DNA from: Candidatus Melainabacteria bacterium RIFCSPLOWO2_02_FULL_35_15
Lineage (GTDB): Bacteria > Cyanobacteriota > Vampirovibrionia > 2-02-FULL-35-15
Direction: 5' to 3'
DNA length: 35,894 nt
Assembly (NCBI GenBank): GCA_001784585.1
Contig: MFRN01000031.1
Span: 56,962 to 92,855, forward strand
Shown here: piece after piece, positions 1 through 8,250 of the stretch
Position numbering within the stretch: position 1 is the stretch's first letter
How the letters are laid out: the number at the start of each line of letters is the position of its first letter
The notes under the pieces: model-generated
Told to the model about the DNA's origin: nothing
What the model saw: only the letters and a program-made list of their open reading frames with translations
Databases searched by the model: none
Made by a program: the position numbers and the translations under genes

Positions 1-249
1 TACGTTTGCATCATTTGCACCATTTGGATTTTGTGGTGTGTTCAGCCCGGAGACTACCTGGACGCCGGGAGTATTTGGATCAGCATCAAACGGTTGTCCA
101 AGAATAAGTGCTGTTAACAATCCTTCCAAATCTCTTACCCTTTGTTCAGCTACAGCAATTTTATTTCTGATTTCTGCCAAACGATCTGACGGATTAACAC
201 TTCCAGTATCTCCAAGTAACGGTATTGGAATTATACTTAATATAAACAT
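1..249 (-). CDS. Unknown protein, N-terminal 83 residues (runs off left edge)
   Basis: The reverse strand has an ATG at 249 preceded by a strong AGGAGG ribosome binding site about 8 bases upstream, and stays open to base 1. The visible 83 residues start with a short hydrophobic stretch (MFILSIIPIPLLG), continue with a helical segment rich in R/E/K that looks like a short coiled coil (RLAEIRNKIAVAEQRVRDLE), and end in a Pro/Asn/Gly-rich segment. I do not recognise a family. It is divergent from the response regulator at 593 and shares a ~340-base intergenic region with it. The long forward frame over the same bases is a shadow: it lacks a ribosome binding site, whereas this one has a textbook site. 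Confidence is high that a gene starts here and nil as to function. Confidence 0.75.
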   Translation of the reverse strand, partial: MFILSIIPIPLLGDTGSVNPSDRLAEIRNKIAVAEQRVRDLEGLLTALILGQPFDADPNTPGVQVVSGLNTPQNPNGANDANV

Positions 250-592
250 GATTTATTTCCTCCTGATAAACGTTTTGAACTTTAATTACGTAGACATGAA
301 CCTGTATCTTGTATCTCTGTCATACGTTGGAGCACATTAAACAGGCTGTTGGTAAAGGGAACGTAAACAAATCAAAAAAATAAATATTAATTTTTTTTTA
401 TCTTTCATAAAACATACTTTTAATAAAGATTTCAAGAGATTTTTAATAAAAAACAATATTTGGTTAAAATACCGTTAGGGTTATTTCTAATAGAATTTCA
501 CAGCTTTTCACAATAAAAATTAGGATCTCTACCTGTAGGGATGTAGCATGCTGCGTCCCTATAATGGTCAATCTTATATTAAAATGGTACTT
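250..592. other. Divergent intergenic region
   Basis: This is AT-rich sequence between the leftward gene starting at 249 and the response regulator. It contains T/A tracts around 376-400 and a near-perfect palindrome at 535-562, listed separately. A TATAAT hexamer lies at 560-565, 28 bases before the chosen ATG at 593, but I see no good -35 at 17 bases. No gene, tRNA or recognisable riboswitch was seen here. Confidence 0.6.
535..562. repeat. 28-bp near-perfect palindrome (REP-like)
   Basis: Every base pairs about the centre at 548/549: 11 Watson-Crick pairs plus three G-T pairs (535/562, 542/555, 544/553). The outer arms are TAGGGA and TCCCTA and the core is AGCATGCT. GC-rich palindromes of this kind with 'GTAGGG...CCCTAC' ends occur as dispersed repeats in some bacteria, cyanobacteria among them (recollection, not searched). 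The last bases overlap a TATAAT, so it could also act as an operator. No second copy was seen in the window. Confidence 0.7.
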
Positions 593-1294
593 ATGAACCA
601 GCAAAACACATTTGTAATAGCTGATGATCATCCGCCAATAAGAGCTTTTAGCAAAAGCGTACTAAAAGATAATTTTCCAAACTGTACTGTTCTTGAAGCC
701 AGGACAGGTCAGGAAGCTATTGACTTAAGTTTAAAAAACCACCCTTCATTAGTAATTATGGACATTGCAATGCCGGATCTGGATGGAATTGCAGCCACGC
801 AAAAAATTGTTCAGAGCTTACCTCAGACAGGCATTGTAATTTATTCAAATTACGGAGATGAAGTTTATGTCAGAAAGGTAAGGCAAACAGTACCTGTCGA
901 CAGAGCATTCGCATATGTTCTAAAAACAGCTACTCAGGATCAGTTTACCCAGGCAATAAAACAGGTACACTCAGGTGAAGTCTGGTTACATCCGGATGTT
1001 CAGCAGGTAGTCTGGAAGTTAAATGTTAATAAACGAAGTACACAACTTACGGAAATACAGCAGCAAATTTTAATTGCTGTATCAATCGGAAAAACAAATG
1101 ACTGGATAGCTGAAAAACTTTACATGAGTAATAAAACTATTCAGTACCATTTATATTCCATTTATGATAAATTAGGTATAAATAGTGCACAAAAAAAAGT
1201 TAACCCAAGAAATGAAGTTGTCTGTGTATCGTTATTAAAAGGGCTTATTGACATGCAGGATTTAAAACTGGGATATGAAAAGGAAAATCATTAA
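593..1294 (+). CDS. NarL/FixJ-type response regulator (LuxR-type HTH)
   Basis: This is a two-component response regulator acting as a cytoplasmic DNA-binding transcription factor. The receiver domain (about residues 5-125) shows the acidic pair ADDH near residues 10-12, the phospho-acceptor Asp57 in VIMDIAMPDLDG, the switch Ser in VIYSN, and the conserved Lys in FAYVLKTAT. A LuxR-type helix-turn-helix follows (LTEIQQQILIAVSIGKTNDW ... MSNKTIQYHLYSIYDKLGI). The same frame opens at 548, but that ATG sits in the centre of a palindrome and would add 15 residues before the receiver fold. ATG593 puts the first strand at the usual place, although no clear Shine-Dalgarno precedes it. The stop overlaps the next gene's ATG (TAATG), so it is translationally coupled to an exported protein and a CHAT protease. 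No histidine kinase is adjacent. Confidence 0.88.
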   Translation: MNQQNTFVIADDHPPIRAFSKSVLKDNFPNCTVLEARTGQEAIDLSLKNHPSLVIMDIAMPDLDGIAATQKIVQSLPQTGIVIYSNYGDEVYVRKVRQTVPVDRAFAYVLKTATQDQFTQAIKQVHSGEVWLHPDVQQVVWKLNVNKRSTQLTEIQQQILIAVSIGKTNDWIAEKLYMSNKTIQYHLYSIYDKLGINSAQKKVNPRNEVVCVSLLKGLIDMQDLKLGYEKENH

Positions 1295-1968
1295 TGGGCC
1301 TTTATTTTAAAAGTTTAAAAATCCTGATAATTGCAGTTATTCTCTCTTTTTTATTTAATCCTGTCTTTTCAAATATAACTGAACAAAAAAATAAGCCTGC
1401 TTCCACCTTTACAGTAGTTAACTATGCCAGAAATCTTTTATTAAGTATTGTAGATGGGAATTTTCGTGGCAGCTGGGTTATTGATCCGGAAAAACGCGAC
1501 AAAATAGAACAATCAGTTCAAGCCATGCAAAAGTCTTTTAACAGTCTTGCAAAGGTTAAGATTGGAAGCTCACAAAGAGATGTAAGAAAAATATTAAACA
1601 GCCCACAGGATGTCAGAAATGAAGGCAGGCTCTGGATTTATGGAATTCAGTCAGAAGACGGGACCTATAAGGACATGCTGGAAGTCTTCTTTGATGAAAA
1701 AGCAGAACATGTAATTGGAATTATATCTTTTAATTCAAAAAATATTACAGAGAAAATTGGTGTAAACATTGGTGATTCAATTGATAAAATGATTATAGTT
1801 TATGGTGAACCTGTTGATGAAAAAGATTTTATTGAAGATCCTGATAACAAAGACTATCTGGGATTATATTACCTTTATCCAAGATCCGGTATTGGTTTTC
1901 TTCTTGGACAGGATAAAACTACAAAAAATCTTTTGGTGCAAGGAGTCCTTGTCTTTGGCAAAACATAA
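1294..1968 (+). CDS. Exported protein with two BamE/SmpA-like motifs
   Basis: The 224-residue product begins with a signal sequence (LKILIIAVILSFLFNPVFS, cleavage likely near residue 26), so it is probably periplasmic or exported; no lipobox Cys is visible. Two segments, KIGSSQRDVRKILNSPQDV (about residues 90-108) and IGVNIGDSIDKMIIVYGEP (about 153-171), resemble the 'iGmskeeV...lGkP' turn of BamE/SmpA/OmlA-type domains, each followed by beta strands (LWIYGI..., LGLYYLYP...). The resemblance is by eye only. The ATG overlaps the response regulator stop (TAATG), and the gene's last 14 bases overlap the start of the CHAT gene, so the three are one operon. It may be an accessory or substrate-sensing partner of the CHAT protease, which is inference from position. 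Confidence 0.7.
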   Translation: MGLYFKSLKILIIAVILSFLFNPVFSNITEQKNKPASTFTVVNYARNLLLSIVDGNFRGSWVIDPEKRDKIEQSVQAMQKSFNSLAKVKIGSSQRDVRKILNSPQDVRNEGRLWIYGIQSEDGTYKDMLEVFFDEKAEHVIGIISFNSKNITEKIGVNIGDSIDKMIIVYGEPVDEKDFIEDPDNKDYLGLYYLYPRSGIGFLLGQDKTTKNLLVQGVLVFGKT

Positions 1969-4693
1969 TAAAATTTTTAAAACTGTAACGGTAAAGAAGT
2001 TTTATTTACTTGCTTTTCTGTTTTTCTTTTTATCGATAAGTTCATCACAGGCTCAATCTGATTCTCCAATTTATATTAATCCGTCATATATTCAGATTCA
2101 GCAATCAGGCACAGCTGTAGCTGCTGTTACAGGTATAGATTTAAATAATGCAGTTATTAAAATTAACGGCAGTGGAATATTTGGTTTTATCTCAGAACAG
2201 AACCCTGACGGTACACAGCTTCAGGTCCAGTTTTCAGCCCAGCCTACTGCTGAGCTTGGAGAGAGAGAATTTTTTATAAAAACTGAAACTCAGGAAGCAA
2301 AGTTTATTATTAAAGTAATTCCTTCGGGTGCACCAACTGTTGAAAGCATTTACCCTAACAGTGCAAAACCAGGTAAAACATTTTTTTTAAAATTGTTTGG
2401 TATGGGATTTATCCCTGGTACAAATGTTATAAGTAATTATTTCTCTGTAAGTTCATATGCTTCCACGCCAGATGGTTCTGTTCTGGTAGTTTCACTCTCT
2501 ATATCTCCTGAACTGGAGCCAGGTACTTACCCTATTTATATAAATAATCCTTCAGGACAACAGGCTCAGGCAGATTTTACAGTATCAGGCTCTGATACTG
2601 CTGAAAACACTGATTCATTTAATGTAGATCCGTACTCTCCCGGAATTTATTCTATTGAACTAAGTTCTGCAAACAAAAATCAGATTGTAATTAAGGGTTC
2701 TATGTTTGATCCTGATCCGTATAAAAATACAGTAACTTTGCTTGAAAATAAGGATAATACGGTAACCGGAAGACCGGTTGAAGTGGCTTATTCGGACAAC
2801 GATGAAATTATTATTAATCTGCCAGATGACATAAGTTCAAATTCCATAAGCTTTGCTGTATCCAGTGCTGACGGTAAATCAAGTAATATTAAAACCGTTA
2901 ATCTGGACACTCTTCAGTTAAGTACAGCACATTCATCTGATACTGCTCAAACCACGCCAGAATCAAACACTGCTTCTGTTATTGCATCGCAACCAGCACA
3001 AATAATAAATACTACAACAATTACAGAAGGATCCACTCATAATAAACCTGAGAATAATCTCCAGGAAATAAACAAAACTGAAGTAACAATAAATGAAAAG
3101 ATACCAGTAAAACCTGCAATTACTGAAGATTCTGATGTTATTAAGAATATACAAAATATCAGCCAGTATCTTTTCAACAGTTCAGCAATTGATTCAAATA
3201 AAGATTTGACAGTTCCCTCTTTAGAAGAAGTTAAAGATCCTGTAAAACTGATTTCTGCAATAGAAGAAAACAAACAAATTAAAAATCAGGTTGATCTGAT
3301 TACCACAGCACTTAATGGAGCAAAACAAAATCAGGAATTATCCAATACATTAAAAAAAGCAGAAGTATTAAAAACAAAGGTAGACGAGCTTGAAAAATTA
3401 CTTTCTGCAGAAAAACAAAAGAATAAACCTGATCTAAAAAAACTTGCACAATATGAAAAACTTTTAGCAAGTGCTGATGCTGAGTCCAGATCACAGACAT
3501 TTACACTCTTAAATAAACTTTTAAAATACAAACCACAGCTAAAAAATCTTCTTACCCAAAAGCCGCTTGATCTGGCTACAGTACAGCCTAACATTCCAAA
3601 CAATGCTGTTATATTACAGTATGTGCCTACTGAAGAAGGTTTAATTATCTTTGCAGTAGATAATAAAAACTTAAAAACAAGAATAAATAAAAATATTTCA
3701 AAAGATATTTTAAACAGAGAGGTTCAGTCTTACAAGCAGCTCTTTGAAAACGAAATAGAAAAAATCAAACTTACAGGCAGAGTGACACCTATAAGTAACT
3801 GGAAAAACGACAAATCAAACACATACAAAAAAGAAATTCTTCCTTTAAAAGAAAAAGCTGTTTTTTTATACAATGCATTAATAGGACCTGTTGAAAAAGA
3901 CATTGCAAATAAAAAAGTTATTGCAATTATTGCAAACGGGTGGCTCAGATATTTACCCTTCCAGTCGCTTGCAAAACCAACCAGTGACGGTGACTTAAGA
4001 TTCTTAGTATCCGACAAATCAATTGTTTATTTAGACAGTGTAATAGCTGTAAGCAGAAATCAGTCTCCGGAATTAACAAATATGGCAAATATTACTGTGT
4101 TTGCCAATCCGGACGGAACGCTTACAGGAGCAAACAAAGAAGCAGAATTAATTTCAAAGCTATTCAGTAAGACCACTATGAGTCTCGTACAGCAGCCATT
4201 CAATGTTTCTCTTATAAACCAGCTGGCTAAAAAAGCTGATATCTTACACCTCGCAACCCATGGACATCTGGATGGAAGTGACATTGATTCCAGCTTTCTT
4301 ATATCCGGGAAAACAAAAGCAGGAAGTAAATTTACTCAGGGAAAACTTTATTTAAAAGATATTTATGATTTAAACCTGAGTAATAGTAAACTAATTGTAC
4401 TTAGCGGGTGTGATACCGGGAGGGTAGGAAATCTGTTAAATGAACCTGATGATATTGTAGGCAGCCTGGCATCGGCATTCAGGGTAGCCGGTGCAAATAC
4501 AATACTGGCAAGTCTCTGGAGAGCACATGATGAAGCTACAAAAATAATTATGCAAAACTTTTATGAAAACATTTCGCTTGGTCTGGATAAAGCCGAATCA
4601 CTTAGAAGAGCAGAATTAAAAGTAAAAGAAAATCCTAAATATGGTCATCCATTATTCTGGGGATTGTTTAGTTTAATTGGGGATTGGCGATGA
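1955..4693 (+). CDS. Exported TIG/coiled-coil CHAT-domain protease
   Basis: This is a caspase-like (clan CD) putative cysteine protease of the CHAT family. I place the start at TTG1955, 9 bases after an AAGGAG site, which yields a clean signal peptide (KKFYLLAFLFFFLSISSSQA) and a 912-residue product. An upstream in-frame ATG at 1802 lies deep in the preceding gene. In order: signal peptide; beta-rich IPT/TIG-like domains (about 125-212 and 226-319); a Ser/Thr/Asn-rich linker; Lys/Glu-rich coiled coil (about 440-535); and a C-terminal CHAT domain (about 549-912). The catalytic dyad appears intact: His769 in LATHGHL and Cys819 in LSGCDTG, followed by the typical VGSLASAFRVAGA and [16 protein letters not shown]. 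It is the last gene of the response-regulator operon. Its 3' end overlaps the end of convergent ftsH by 21 bases. The protease target is unknown. Confidence 0.88.
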   Translation: MAKHNKIFKTVTVKKFYLLAFLFFFLSISSSQAQSDSPIYINPSYIQIQQSGTAVAAVTGIDLNNAVIKINGSGIFGFISEQNPDGTQLQVQFSAQPTAELGEREFFIKTETQEAKFIIKVIPSGAPTVESIYPNSAKPGKTFFLKLFGMGFIPGTNVISNYFSVSSYASTPDGSVLVVSLSISPELEPGTYPIYINNPSGQQAQADFTVSGSDTAENTDSFNVDPYSPGIYSIELSSANKNQIVIKGSMFDPDPYKNTVTLLENKDNTVTGRPVEVAYSDNDEIIINLPDDISSNSISFAVSSADGKSSNIKTVNLDTLQLSTAHSSDTAQTTPESNTASVIASQPAQIINTTTITEGSTHNKPENNLQEINKTEVTINEKIPVKPAITEDSDVIKNIQNISQYLFNSSAIDSNKDLTVPSLEEVKDPVKLISAIEENKQIKNQVDLITTALNGAKQNQELSNTLKKAEVLKTKVDELEKLLSAEKQKNKPDLKKLAQYEKLLASADAESRSQTFTLLNKLLKYKPQLKNLLTQKPLDLATVQPNIPNNAVILQYVPTEEGLIIFAVDNKNLKTRINKNISKDILNREVQSYKQLFENEIEKIKLTGRVTPISNWKNDKSNTYKKEILPLKEKAVFLYNALIGPVEKDIANKKVIAIIANGWLRYLPFQSLAKPTSDGDLRFLVSDKSIVYLDSVIAVSRNQSPELTNMANITVFANPDGTLTGANKEAELISKLFSKTTMSLVQQPFNVSLINQLAKKADILHLATHGHLDGSDIDSSFLISGKTKAGSKFTQGKLYLKDIYDLNLSNSKLIVLSGCDTGRVGNLLNEPDDIVGSLASAFRVAGANTILASLWRAHDEATKIIMQNFYENISLGLDKAESLRRAELKVKENPKYGHPLFWGLFSLIGDWR

Positions 4694-6598
4694 TGGCGCA
4701 GAAGACCCGTTAGCACTGGTTTCTAAGTTTGCTTTTCTACTACCTTCTATTTTTCTTTCCTGATAAATAAATGTACCATTATCCACTTTTTCCACAATTT
4801 CCTTAAACTCATCCTTTTCAATAGTTTCTTTATCCAATAGAATTTGAACTATGGCATCCATGTGTTTCCTTTTTTCTTTAAGAAGCTGTGTACAGTCCTC
4901 ATAAAGCTTGGATATTATGGTCTTCATTTCAGAATCAATTCTTGTAGCAATTTCTTCACTATAATCCCTGATATGTCCAAAGTCACGACCTAAAAACACA
5001 TGCTCATTTGTTTGCCCGAATGTCATAGGTCCGAGCTTCTCACTCATGCCAAACTGAGTAACCATTTTTCTTAACAGCTCTGTAGCTTTCTGCAGATCGT
5101 TTTGCGCACCTGTAGTAATATCACCAAAAACCACTTCCTCTGCCACTCTCCCGCCAAGCAAAACTTTTATCCTGGCTAAAAGCTGCGAGCGGCTTAAGTT
5201 CAGGTGATCTTCTTCAGGTAGTGTCATGGTAATACCCAGAGCCATTCCACGCGGAATTATAGTAACTTTATGCAGCGGATCTGAACCTTTTTCAAAATGT
5301 GCCACCAGTGCATGACCTACTTCATGATAGGCAGTAACTTCTTTATCCTTTGGTGTAATAATTCTGCTTTTTCTTTCAGGTCCGGCAAGTACTTTATCTA
5401 TAGCCTGTTCCATGTCATCCATGTAAATTTCACGTTTATTTTTTCTGGCAGCTAAAAGTGCTGCTTCATTTAACATGTTCGATAGATCTGCTCCGGTAAA
5501 ACCAGGTGTTCTTCTCGCAAGTATCCTTAAATCTACATCAGGTGCCAGTGGTTTTCCTTTTGCGTGGACTTTTAAAATTGCTTCCCTCCCTGCAATATCC
5601 GGTCTGTCAATTACAATCTGCCTGTCAAACCTGCCAGGCCTGAGCAAAGCACTGTCTAAAATATCCGGTCTGTTCGTAGCAGCTAAAACTATAATTCCTG
5701 TAGTAGATTCAAAACCATCCATTTCTACAAGAAGCTGATTTAAAGTTTGTTCTCTTTCATCGTGCCCGCCACCTAAACCTGCACCACGCTGTCTGCCTAC
5801 AGCATCAATCTCATCCACAAAAACAATACACGGGGCATTTTTTTTTGCCTGTTCAAATAAATCACGTACACGGGAAGCACCAACACCTACAAACATTTCC
5901 ACAAAATCAGATCCGCTTATGCTAAAAAACGGTACCCCTGCTTCACCGGCAACAGCTTTCGCTAAAAGCGTTTTACCAGTACCGGGTGCCCCGACAAGCA
6001 ATACTCCTTTTGGAATTCTTGCTCCGATTGCCAGATATTTTTCACTGGTTTTTAAAAAGTCTACAACCTCCTGTAGTTCCTGTTTTGATTCATCTATTCC
6101 TGCTACATCTGAAAATGTAATTTTTACTTTTGTATCCTGTTGTAACTTTGCTCTGCTTTTTCCAAAACTCATTGCCTGTGAACCGCCGCTCTGAGCACTT
6201 CTAATCATAAAAATAAGCATTATTAAAAATAAAGCAGGTACGATAATTGAAGTTAAAAAGCTAAGCCAGAAGCTGCCTCCGCTTGGTGCACGTACTTCGA
6301 CATCTATTGCTCTTTTAGTCAGGGAATCAGCCAGGTCCTTAAGTGCTTTGCCGTCTGAATTTGGAATGCGGACTGTTTTCTCTGAATTATCCAAAAAAAT
6401 TACAGTAGCACTGTCTGATTCATTCGTTATAATTACTTTTTTTATAGGCGGGGTACCTTCATCAGGCATTGCAATTCTTATAAACTGACTGTAAGTAAGT
6501 ATATTGTTTTTTTCTTTCTTAGCCACCAGGGTTATAACAAACAGGCTAAGAAGCATAAATAAAATTACAAACGGTATAGTAGCGCTAAATTTTTTCAT
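4673..6598 (-). CDS. ftsH: ATP-dependent zinc metalloprotease FtsH
   Basis: This is a membrane-anchored AAA+ protease that extracts and degrades damaged membrane proteins and regulators. The 641 residues match the usual length. Visible parts are: a transmembrane segment at about 8-26, a periplasmic domain, a second transmembrane segment at about 112-132, Walker A GAPGTGKT (203-210), pore motif FVGVG (236-240), Walker [10 protein letters not shown] (257-265), the second region of homology with the arginine fingers ([20 protein letters not shown]), zinc site HEVGH (425-429), and the third ligand Asp501 in TTGAQNDL. The C-terminal tail is Ser/Pro/Asn-rich. It lies downstream of tilS and hpt on the same strand, the widely conserved tilS-hpt-ftsH order, with a 136-base gap that could hold its own promoter. 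Confidence 0.98.
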   Translation of the reverse strand: MKKFSATIPFVILFMLLSLFVITLVAKKEKNNILTYSQFIRIAMPDEGTPPIKKVIITNESDSATVIFLDNSEKTVRIPNSDGKALKDLADSLTKRAIDVEVRAPSGGSFWLSFLTSIIVPALFLIMLIFMIRSAQSGGSQAMSFGKSRAKLQQDTKVKITFSDVAGIDESKQELQEVVDFLKTSEKYLAIGARIPKGVLLVGAPGTGKTLLAKAVAGEAGVPFFSISGSDFVEMFVGVGASRVRDLFEQAKKNAPCIVFVDEIDAVGRQRGAGLGGGHDEREQTLNQLLVEMDGFESTTGIIVLAATNRPDILDSALLRPGRFDRQIVIDRPDIAGREAILKVHAKGKPLAPDVDLRILARRTPGFTGADLSNMLNEAALLAARKNKREIYMDDMEQAIDKVLAGPERKSRIITPKDKEVTAYHEVGHALVAHFEKGSDPLHKVTIIPRGMALGITMTLPEEDHLNLSRSQLLARIKVLLGGRVAEEVVFGDITTGAQNDLQKATELLRKMVTQFGMSEKLGPMTFGQTNEHVFLGRDFGHIRDYSEEIATRIDSEMKTIISKLYEDCTQLLKEKRKHMDAIVQILLDKETIEKDEFKEIVEKVDNGTFIYQERKIEGSRKANLETSANGSSAPSSPIPN

Positions 6599-6734
6599 TT
6601 CTATTTTTACCCACTGTCATCCTTGCCTCTGACAGAAATCGCTCTTAATATTAGCAGATGACATGCAAATATATCTATTGTAACCTCTTCTTAAATATTT
6701 ATACCCTCATATGAAAATTTAGAATCAGTGCTAT

Positions 6735-7268
6735 TTATCCATCTATAGCCAGATATGGCAAATGCCTAAATTTTTCAGCATTATCTAATCCATAGCCTAC
6801 AAGGAAATAATCTCCAACATCAAAACCTATATAATCTGCTTTTATATTTACTTCTCTTCTGGCAGACTTGTTTAGCAAACAGGCTACCTTCAGACTTTTT
6901 GGCCTAAACTGGGCACTAAAATATTCTCTTAAGAAACGAATCGTTTTACCACTATCCACAATATCTTCCACTATCAATATATCCCTGTTGCTTAAATCAG
7001 GCAGCAATAAAAGAGGTGCTTCAATTTTTCCACTGGATATTTTTTTTGTACCATAACTGGATATTCTTACAAATTCAAGCTGAACAGGTAAATTAATTTC
7101 CCGTATTAAATCAGCTGTAAAAATAAAAGCACCTTTTAAGACCGATATAACCACAAGAGGCTGAGGATGCTTAATTACAGAATAATTTTTCTCGATTTTT
7201 TTTGCAAGCTGTTTAACAACTTTCTGTATCTGGGATTCCGAATATAATACTTTTAATTTATGTTTCAT
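6735..7268 (-). CDS. hpt: Hypoxanthine phosphoribosyltransferase
   Basis: This purine salvage enzyme makes IMP/GMP from hypoxanthine/guanine and PRPP in the cytoplasm. At 177 residues it has family length. The PRPP-binding signature ILIVEDIVDSGKT (about 97-109) is clear. It also has the LKGAFIF segment near residue 45 and the C-terminal purine-binding stretch YIGFDVGDYFLVGYGLDNAEKFR ... LPYLA, where FDVGDYFLVGYGLD is diagnostic. Its ATG lies within the 3' end of tilS (11-base overlap), implying translational coupling, as in the conserved tilS-hpt-ftsH cluster. Confidence 0.96.
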   Translation of the reverse strand: MKHKLKVLYSESQIQKVVKQLAKKIEKNYSVIKHPQPLVVISVLKGAFIFTADLIREINLPVQLEFVRISSYGTKKISSGKIEAPLLLLPDLSNRDILIVEDIVDSGKTIRFLREYFSAQFRPKSLKVACLLNKSARREVNIKADYIGFDVGDYFLVGYGLDNAEKFRHLPYLAIDG

Positions 7269-8250
7269 AACAACTTAATTTAATACTGAACATTATCTCA
7301 TTTCCTGTAACATTCATAATATATTTTTTACTAAGATCTATTTTCTTTTGATTTGTAATTGCATTTTTGATGACATGGATCTTACTAAGGGCACCTTTAA
7401 TACCGTAAACTGTAAAAAACCAATATATAAAAGCTGTTTGAGTGCAAGAATCCAGTTTTAAAAATTTATCCCTGTTTAGTATTAAAGGTGATCTGATTCT
7501 TATTTTTTTTAAAAGCATAGAAAAATAATTACTTAATGCTATATATTGAGAATAAGCTAAATCACTAAAAGTTAAAATATTATTTTCAGCTTCCGGATTG
7601 ATTTTTCTTAATAACGGTAATATTTTTACCCTGATTAAATTTCTTTTATAATTTACATCACGATTTGTTTTATCCTCTATATATTTTAATTCGTTTTCTT
7701 TTGCATATTTATAAATTTGTCCTTTTGTAAAATCCAGAAGCGGTCTGAATATTGTTATTCCACCCGGAAGCTCTCTAAACTCTTTAATTGGAACAAGTCC
7801 ATTTGGACCGGTTCCTCTGGCTAATCTGAATAAAACTGTCTCAAGCTGATCGTCCCTGTGATGAGCAGTACAAATGACTTTCAGGGAAAATTTCCTTGCA
7901 CAAGTCGTGAAAAAAGAATATCTTTGTTCCCTGGCTGTTGCTTCGTCTTTCCCGCCTGAGGCGGGTCCGTCTTTGGCGGAAATTATTTCCCCTTTATTTC
8001 CTCCATATAAAAATTTTATTTTATTTTCCTTACAGTATTTTTCAACCAGTCTGGCATCTTTAAAAGACTCCTTTCGCCATTTATGGTTATAATGCATAAC
8101 ATAAAGTTTTAGATTATGCTCTTTGCTTATATTAAAAAAAATGTCAAGCAAAACCATTGAATCCACACCACCGGAAACTGCGAGTCCGATTTTTTTATTC
8201 TTTAATTTCCGGAGCAGTATCGGTTTCTGGTGTTTTTTGTTTTTTGTCAT
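7258..8250 (-). CDS. tilS: tRNA(Ile)-lysidine synthase with an in-frame repeat insertion
   Basis: The enzyme attaches lysine to C34 of the CAU-anticodon tRNA-Ile so that it reads AUA. The N-type ATP pyrophosphatase loop SGGVDS is at residues 26-31, followed by VMHYNHKWR and the typical ATAREQRYSFF and CTAHHRDDQLETVLFRLARGTG motifs. The 330 residues fit the shorter forms of the family. Residues about 90-102 (SAKDGPASGGKDE), just before ATAREQRY, are encoded by a double GC-rich palindrome and look like an insertion relative to family members. The ATG at 8250 has no clear ribosome binding site and overlaps the upstream gene by 56 bases; no better in-frame start precedes the P-loop, so it may depend on coupling. 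It overlaps hpt by 11 bases. Confidence 0.95.
   Translation of the reverse strand: MTKNKKHQKPILLRKLKNKKIGLAVSGGVDSMVLLDIFFNISKEHNLKLYVMHYNHKWRKESFKDARLVEKYCKENKIKFLYGGNKGEIISAKDGPASGGKDEATAREQRYSFFTTCARKFSLKVICTAHHRDDQLETVLFRLARGTGPNGLVPIKEFRELPGGITIFRPLLDFTKGQIYKYAKENELKYIEDKTNRDVNYKRNLIRVKILPLLRKINPEAENNILTFSDLAYSQYIALSNYFSMLLKKIRIRSPLILNRDKFLKLDSCTQTAFIYWFFTVYGIKGALSKIHVIKNAITNQKKIDLSKKYIMNVTGNEIMFSIKLSCYET
7951..7980. repeat. Double GC-rich palindrome inside tilS
   Basis: Two hairpins lie back to back: CCCGCC-TGA-GGCGGG (7951-7965) and TCCGTC-TTT-GGCGGA (7966-7980, one G-T pair). They are strikingly GC-rich in an AT-rich gene. The arrangement matches a type of dispersed REP-like element I recall from several bacterial genomes. 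It adds about 10-13 residues to TilS without breaking the frame. Confidence 0.75.

Noticed and set aside
38-340. 100-residue forward frame at the left edge
   Set aside because: It is antisense to the leftward gene that has an AGGAGG site and start at 249, and it has no ribosome binding site and an unnatural composition.
1802-1954. ATG1802 as the start of the CHAT protein
   Set aside because: It would place 51 odd residues before the signal peptide inside the preceding gene; TTG1955 has an AAGGAG site and gives a normal signal peptide.
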